From positions 77,826,021-77,890,020 of the forward strand of contig NC_092807.1 of the NCBI RefSeq assembly GCF_040954645.1: 64,000 nt of DNA. Reading direction: 5' to 3'. The translations under genes were made by a program, and so were the position numbers. The notes beneath the pieces were generated by a model that had not been told where the DNA came from, ran no database searches, and was given only the letters and a program-made list of their open reading frames with translations. Below are positions 58,143 through 64,000 of this stretch, in pieces. Positions within the stretch are counted from its first letter, which is position 1, and each line of letters starts with the position of its first letter. The DNA comes from Diabrotica undecimpunctata (lineage: Eukaryota; Arthropoda; Insecta; Coleoptera; Chrysomelidae).

Positions 58143-59098
58143 AAGCCAAAACAACAATTAAAGTATATGAATAAACAAAATCAATACAAATAAATGGAGG
58201 CGTGAGACAGGGTGACCCAATATCACCGAAACTTTTCAATCAGGCTCTGGAAGATATTTTTAAAAGATTAGAATGGGAAGAAAAAGGTATAAAAATTTGT
58301 GAACAACGCTTGAACCATCTAAAATACGCTGATGACATCGCATTGATAACAGATAAAAAAGAAGAATTATTTGAAATGATGAAAGAACTGGACGTAGAAG
58401 CTGGAAAGATAGGCCTTAATATAAATTACAGCAAGACCAAAATCATAACAAATACAGATGAAAACATCACAATGAGGATCGGGCAAGATGAAGTAGAACA
58501 AGTTCAGGATTATATATATATATATATCTGGGTCAAACTATAAAACTTAACAAAGAAAACCAAACAGCAGAGATAAAAAGACGAGTTAGACTGGCATGGG
58601 CGGCATTTGGCAAACTAAGCTACATTCTTAAAAACAATAGATATCCACAGCATCTTAAGACCAAAGTATACAATCAATGCGTACTCCCTGTTCTAACTTA
58701 TGGTTTCCAAACGTGGACATTTACAAAAGCAAACATGGACATATTCATAAAAACCCAAAGAGCAATGGAAAGACAAATATTGCACATAAGACTAATGGAA
58801 AAAAAGAGAAACGACTGGATAAGAGAGAAAACAAAAGTGAGGAATGTTGGACAAGAAGTTGCAAAATTGAAATGAAGATTTGCCGGGAACAATATGAGAC
58901 AAAAAGAAGACCGCTGGAACAAAATTCTTATAAGTTGGAGACCGTGGGAATATAAACGAAGCAGAGGAAGGTCCCAAATGAGATGGGCAGATGATATCAA
59001 GAAGCACGTGGGCTCTAGGTGGATGACTATACCGATAGACAGAGAAGAATGGAAAAGGATTGGGGAGGCCTATGTCCAAAGATGGACCGAAAAAGGCT
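58143..59098 (+). pseudogene. LINE RT C-terminal half, frameshifted
   Basis: Continuation of the ORF above: GGVRQGDPISPKLFNQALED (58197), LKYADDIALITDKKEEL (catalytic Asp pair, about 58321), GLNINYSKTKI, VEQVQDY, then a (TA)8-9 expansion at 58510-58526 that shifts the frame so that GQTIKLNKENQTAEIKRRVR continues in another frame. Then LKTKVYNQCVLPVLTYGFQT, FTKANMDIFIKTQRAMERQI and terminal RSRGRSQMRWADDI with WKRIGEAYVQRWTEKG (58894-59098). Confidence 0.85.
58510..58526. repeat. (TA)n expansion inside LINE RT
   Basis: TATATATATATATATAT at the position of a DY-YLG codon run. It produces the residues YIYIYI and a frame change between VEQVQDY and GQTIKL. Confidence 0.9.
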
Positions 59099-59150
59099 AA
59101 TTAGATAGAGATAGATTCCGTTGATTGAATAGTATAGGGTATCCATATAT

Positions 59151-59585
59151 TTTAATTAACGGTATGTCAGAGTTTTATTAATTTTTATATATAGTTGCAA
59201 AATGAAGAAGAAAGTTCAGTACAGGCAGTTAAATAGCTGATCTGTCAATTTAGAAGTAAGAGCAAGTACCAACTTGCTGAAAAGCATACCATACACAAAA
59301 GGGATCATGAAATGTACTGCACAAACTAGAGCGATATAAGCTATATATAAGCTATATATCTATTAATTATTAGAATATACAGTATTTTTCTAATACACCT
59401 GGAACGATTAAGTGAATAGGTGAACTATCAAATAGGAGACTATTAGTGTGAAATTAGAAAAACTAATAAATCGTTAATCAATTATTCACTATTAGGCAGT
59501 TAATGAGAAATGTTGGGAATACAAAAAAAACATTAAACTAGTTAGTTATAGATTTTAAACAAACACTGATATAATCATAAGAATA
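59151..59585. other. Unit/flank sequence, no gene seen
   Basis: AT-rich, no coding motif recognised. Confidence 0.35.
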
Positions 59586-59589
59586 AAAC

Positions 59590-59800
59590 TATGAAATACC
59601 ATGGCAGAACTAGGCTTACCTAATAAACTAATTAATTTAACAAGGAGTAATCTACAAGTAAAGTATCTTACTGTCGACTTATTTTCAAATGTACCGCAAA
59701 AGGCTTTAAAAAATGTGAACAAATTAGCGTAATAGCTGTTTTGAAAACTAAACATTATGAGACGAATTGGGGATATTATATTACATAAACTAAACCGCTT
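59590..59800 (+). pseudogene. Short LINE RT scrap
   Basis: Reads TMAELGLPNKLINLTRSNLQ then VKYLTVDLFSNVPQKA, the segment just upstream of the GLRQGD block in endonuclease-RT LINEs. Stops and loss of GLRQGD follow. Too short for a subfamily call. Confidence 0.55.
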
Positions 59801-61839
59801 GCCTACAAAAAATATTAGGAAAATATGATATGACGGGAAAGACTAATGACTTTACAGCTAATTGCCACATAAGTATCAATGTAACTATAGCTCGCAAAAT
59901 GGGTTCAATTACATTGCAATTTTTAAATTTTTCGTGATAAAATGAAGTGATTGATTGTTGTTTTGAAAAGGTAAGTTGTTTTTTATTTTGTATTCCTATC
60001 ATCTGATATTGTAATATCAACAACATTTTTCATAATATTTTATGAAATGCGCTTTCTCTTACTGGTAACGAACAAAAGTTTTATTAACTTCTCGTTAATA
60101 TAATTATGTAGCAATTTAGATTTTTATCTTGGTCTTACTATAGTGCTAAAGCACAAATGTAGTCATAGTCTACCGTTTTTTTTCATAGTGATCATAGTTT
60201 TTAATTGTAGTATAGCTTATGTGCATAGAAAATAATAAAAATTTTTACCCTGTGCTTTATGTTTATTATCCTTTATTGTATTGGAACATCTAGAAGTATA
60301 GCAATACATTTTAATTGTTGAACAAAAGAGAAAATAAAAACACTTTTTGTGGTGTGCCACTTAACCATACACAAAATCGTACACAAATAGTCAAATGGTA
60401 GTAAAAGTTTCCGATATAGGCCGCCAGACGGCAGAGGAACCGCCGCGCTCGATGTCTATACTATGAAATGTTTTTTCATACAGTTTTCGGATCAGATTTT
60501 TTCAAAACATCAAATTACATCTTCTGTTTGCCTTTCTTTATTTAGGCTAACCGCTACTGTTTTTTTTTTCGGCGTTTCTTCTTAATGTACATTAATGTTA
60601 TATATTTACAATTCTTTCTTGAACGAGATATAATTTTTCTCAAATAATCATTTTGTGTGGTTTAGTCGCCTTAAGGTTTAGCATGCTTTGTCAGATGCTC
60701 TTTAAAGTCCCCTTTAATATTAATATCGTTTGAGAAATTTTTCCCAGATACTTATATTTCGTTTTGATTTTCAATCTTCTTTTAATGTTAGTTTAAATGG
60801 TCCTGTAGTGTGTTCGTACAGTTCAGTTATAAGCAAAGTTAGGTGTTGTTGTACACCTAGTTCTTTTAGTATCAGTCATAAGTGTATCCATATGACTCTC
60901 TCGAACGCTTTACGATAATCTATAAAACAAATCCATATTGGGATATTGAATTTCCTAGACTTTTATACTTTTTTTGGACTATTATAATAATAGCTTTAAA
61001 ATTAAATGTTTAGTGAAAATCTCTACGCGACTTTAATGCATTAAATATTTTAATTAAAAATCGGCATATCTAATGAAATCAGACAGTAAAAAAGTATGTT
61101 ATTAAAGATTGACTTATAAATTATTGTAGTTTAAATTCAACTACGCTATAAAACAAGCATTGCATGTCATAAACTGCAGTAATCCAAAAATTACAAAGAT
61201 CTCTCTGTTGTTTGAGTTTTCTTTAACTAATAGGGTAACAAACATTATAATCCTACCGAAGGGGCTTCTACTTTCATAAACTGTTACACGATTACTTTAT
61301 CCGATGTACGTACATTTATGAACTAAATGTTTTAGTGACAATGCCTTTTAATAAAAAATACTAATTAAAAAAAATGGAAACTTAATTTTTCCATGTTTAT
61401 AATAGACACTTTCTTATGTTTATAAATATATAAAACAAGTAATATAAATTACCGCCTTGTTTATTAAAAGTAAAAAGTAAAATAAAGTTATGTGTCGGTT
61501 AACGATTTATATTTAACTACATTAGCCAAATAATCCTGAAATTCCTCCATGACTAAATTGATGGATATTTAAATAAATTTTAAGTTCCAAAATGTACCAG
61601 CTGTAAAATTTGAAAATCTACTACTAATACAATTATTGGCAACATCTCAGGAGATTAGAAGTGTACGCGTAATGGTAAATACGGATCCCAAAAATGGTTT
61701 ATCCTGTTGTGGAGTCCACTTAATCCTACATGTTGGTCGGAGTCTACATAAAGCGCTACTTAGATAATAATATACACGGTGTATATTCTACTGGAGTTAG
61801 TATAATACCGTTTTAGAACGGAGCTTACATTAACCGCTA

Positions 61840-61842
<3 letters not shown>
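59801..61842. other. Repeat-unit tail region, no gene seen
   Basis: 60020-60130 aligns inverted with 9240-9400 in copy 1; 60930-61842 aligns with 23430-24088 and inverted 5767-6480. Carries tail motifs GGAGTCCAC (61711), GGAGTCTAC (61739), GGAGTTAG (61793) and GGAGCTTAC (61820). Confidence 0.5.
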
Positions 61843-61878
<36 letters not shown>

Positions 61879-61903
61879 GTATATATATACATGTATATAT
61901 ATA

Positions 61904-61986
<83 letters not shown>
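61843..61986. repeat. (TA)n tract between unit copies 3 and 4
   Basis: TA run with CACACATG and ACATG interruptions in the first third. Left is the tail of copy 3, right is the head of copy 4, so here the units are head-to-tail. Confidence 0.95.
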
Positions 61987-61988
<2 letters not shown>

Positions 61989-64000
61989 ACGGCATAAAGT
62001 AAACTCCGCCCATGTTAAAATTAAGGTTCAAGTGAGCTCCGCGGTGAAGTGGACACCGATATACGGAGCTCACTTGACCATTCCATAATATTGGCTGTGT
62101 CGATTCGTTAACATGTATAGTTTCATAATTTTTAAAAATTTTGTAGAGTCCATAAGTACCCTTGTATCATAAATGTATATCTCTTAGTTCACTTGTATAT
62201 ATTATAGGGGTCGTTCAGGTCTTTTTCACTGTATATTGGAACCATAAGTATATCGGTTTAAGTAAGCTCTGATAGTTTGGCAACTATGCGATTAAGCCGT
62301 ATATTTTCACCGTATATTCTAAACGGTTCATACGGACTCCTTAGTCTTTATTTTTGTTATCATTCATACGCATTACAGTATGTAATAGATATGTCTACTA
62401 CCAAATACCTGTTTTTGGTAGGTACGTGCTTTTCTAGAAATAGCTTTATAGATACAAAAGGATTTCGTTACCAAGTTGGATGTTTTTTTTGTTGGAAGTT
62501 TAGATTGACAAATACCACTCCTCATAACTGTACCCATCTTTGCTGTGTTGGGCAAGATTTAGTATTTGTGACGTACATGATCTTCCCCGTCTGTAGCAAC
62601 TTTTGTCTTTTAATTTGAGTTTTTCTTCTGTTTTACCTCTTGAGGAGTATTTTGTAAAGCAAAATAAATATATTGACAAATAGCTTTTGTGGTCGTTGGA
62701 GTTTTTGCCAGGTTTAAGCAAGGCAACAACTTTGTCTTTGCTTTGTTTGTCTGCAGACTTTGGATATCAGTAACTGTTGTATTTTTGGTCCAAATTTTAT
62801 AATAAGCTTTGTGCTCAGATCTTCAATCAGTGCCGTACTATTCTATAATATATACGTAGATAGTGGATCCAAGCTCAACATCGTTAAAAGGTTCCTTCAG
62901 CTGACTGGTTTTGTCCTCTCTCATTTTAAGTTTTTCTTTGCTTCTTTGCCGTCAGAGATAGCACTTTCACATTTATTATGTGATTTTCAGCGATCAGCTT
63001 AATACCAAATACACTATTTTTTGCCCTTTATGTATTTTCTGCACTAGAAATACGTCACATTTGTGCTAAGCGCATATGTCTGATAAGGTTAAGTAAAGTA
63101 AAGTGTCTTTATCTCTAGATATGCCCTTAATATTTATAGACATAATTAGAATAATTGATCCTAAAAAGGACCGATTTGACAAAAATCATATTGAACGGGT
63201 GATTCTGATTAGCCGATTAATTAATTATTTATTACCCAGGGTACAACTGATTACGGTGGTCTTATTTGTACTCAAATTTTCGTAAAGGCTTCACTTTTGA
63301 ACCCCATAAGAAATGGCTAATTAATTTTTCATTAAAAATAATTTTACATACTCGACGATATTTCGAATCAGATTTGTATAGTAATAACTATAGTTAATAT
63401 GGAATCTCTTTGTGAAAAGTAAATGAGTTTGTAATATCGGTTACAACTCATATATGAATGATAAGGACATAAACGGTTAAAATAAGTGCACAGAATTTTA
63501 ACTAAATATATCGGCGCCATTGTTCAGGAGATGGATTTATCCCAAAGATTAAAGGTTACATGTATATTCCAGGTTCTATTTACGTATTTGCATTACTAAA
63601 AAAGTATATTTAAAATAAAGGCCTTAAGATATCTTTAGATTCTATTGAAATTAGAATCTATGGAAATTAGCAAATTAAAAAATACAGACATAATTCTCAA
63701 TGACCAAATTGAGACAAACAGTTGTCTCAAGTATTGTTTATATTGTAAAGGTCATCGTCATAGTATAGTCAGAACGCAACAAGGTTCTATTGGCTTTTCT
63801 GCTTTTTGTCTCCTCATTCCTATTGAAAACTTAGCCACGTAAATAACTTTTTAAAAATATATGTCAATATTTCTGAAGTGCCTTTCCTAAGAAAACTTTT
63901 ATTAAGCCTAGTTTGTTTGACTACATGTAATGGATTTGATAGTTCCCAACAGATAAGTATTGATTGATTGATTGTAGGTTGGATAGCAGTTGGTTGTACA
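61987..64000 (+). mobile_element. (TA)n-bounded repeat unit, copy 4 (runs off window)
   Basis: Head motifs GTAAACTCC (61999), GTGAGCTCC (62032) and inverted GGAGCTCAC (62065). Deletion at about 62488 joins head sequence equivalent to 47310 directly to sequence equivalent to 48885. From 62499 to the edge it is almost base-identical to 19677-21183 of copy 2. The rest lies beyond 64000. Confidence 0.82.
62499..62775 (-). pseudogene. Jockey-type LINE RT fragment in copy 4
   Basis: Frame 62721-62500 reads MLKPGKNSNDHKSYLS, SSRGKTEEKLKLKDKSCYRR and GRSCTSQILNLAQHSKDGYS, matching 19903-19694 in copy 2. The catalytic half is removed by the 62488 deletion. Confidence 0.8.

Larger units (their letters stand above)
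56740..59150 (+). mobile_element. CFDP2/RTE-like LINE, near full length with internal deletion
   Basis: Begins in a short 5' region, encodes endonuclease plus RT plus C-terminal domain, and ends with a stop at about 59098 and a short 3' tail. About 2.4 kb, shorter than the usual 3 kb or more because the end of the endonuclease and the start of the RT are deleted in frame (junction about 57517). Copies 1 and 2 lack it at this place. Confidence 0.85.
46820..61842 (+). mobile_element. (TA)n-bounded repeat unit, copy 3 (forward)
   Basis: Head at 46820 and tail at 61842, both next to (TA)n. Contains the head region missing from copy 2 (46820-48110), antisense jockey RT, backbone, and insertions: a DUF7869-like pseudogene (50093-51195), a fold-back (53967-54189) and LINEs (55700-59150). 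A segment of the tail (about 61120-61320) is also present at 55530-55720, so the inserted stretch in between is bracketed by a duplication. Copies 3 and 4 are head-to-tail across (TA)n at 61843-61986. Confidence 0.8.

Overview
This is a eukaryotic, AT-rich window made almost entirely of transposable-element debris, with no bacterial features. The mix of BEL/Pao, Penelope, long-TIR DD41D mariners, PIF/Harbinger, hAT, pogo-like MITE and many CFDP2-type and jockey-type LINE fragments points to a large insect genome. A beetle is my best guess, but that is inference. The only host-gene signal I see is one 113-bp exon on the + strand at 45665-45777. It has canonical splice sites and its peptide resembles the C-terminal nexin domain of SNX13/SNX25 (snazarus-type) sorting nexins. 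If correct, much or all of the window is intron of that gene.

Layout: 0-5.6 kb holds microsatellites, a LINE scrap, a decayed hAT transposase, a decayed IS630/Tc1-like transposase and tandem repeats that may belong to a solo LTR. From 5.8 to 24.1 kb are two copies of a multi-kb repeat unit in head-to-head orientation around a (TA)n tract, forming a giant imperfect palindrome. 24.1-27 kb holds a pogo-like MITE inside (TA)n and a 5'-truncated Penelope element with RT and GIY-YIG domains. 27.7-29.6 kb is a DD41D mariner with about 320-bp TIRs. 31.1-40.0 kb is a BEL/Pao retrotransposon on the - strand with near-identical 412-bp LTRs and an envelope-like domain in the same reading frame as integrase; it sits inside a LINE ORF1. 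40.4-45.3 kb holds a decayed Tc1, a second long-TIR DD41D mariner carrying a nested LINE, and a decayed LINE RT. After the sorting-nexin exon, copies 3 and 4 of the (TA)n-bounded unit lie in tandem from 46.8 kb to the right edge. Copy 3 is swollen by a DUF7869-like pseudogene, a fold-back element and a nearly complete CFDP2/RTE-like LINE.

The most unusual object is the (TA)n-bounded unit. It occurs four times and is always flanked by long (TA)n. It has imperfect inverted ends and an iterated GGAGYYYAC / GTRRRCTCC motif near both ends. Comparing its copies gives empty sites that date and delimit several insertions (PIF/Harbinger, two LINEs, fold-backs). All coordinates of decayed elements are approximate unless TSDs are given.
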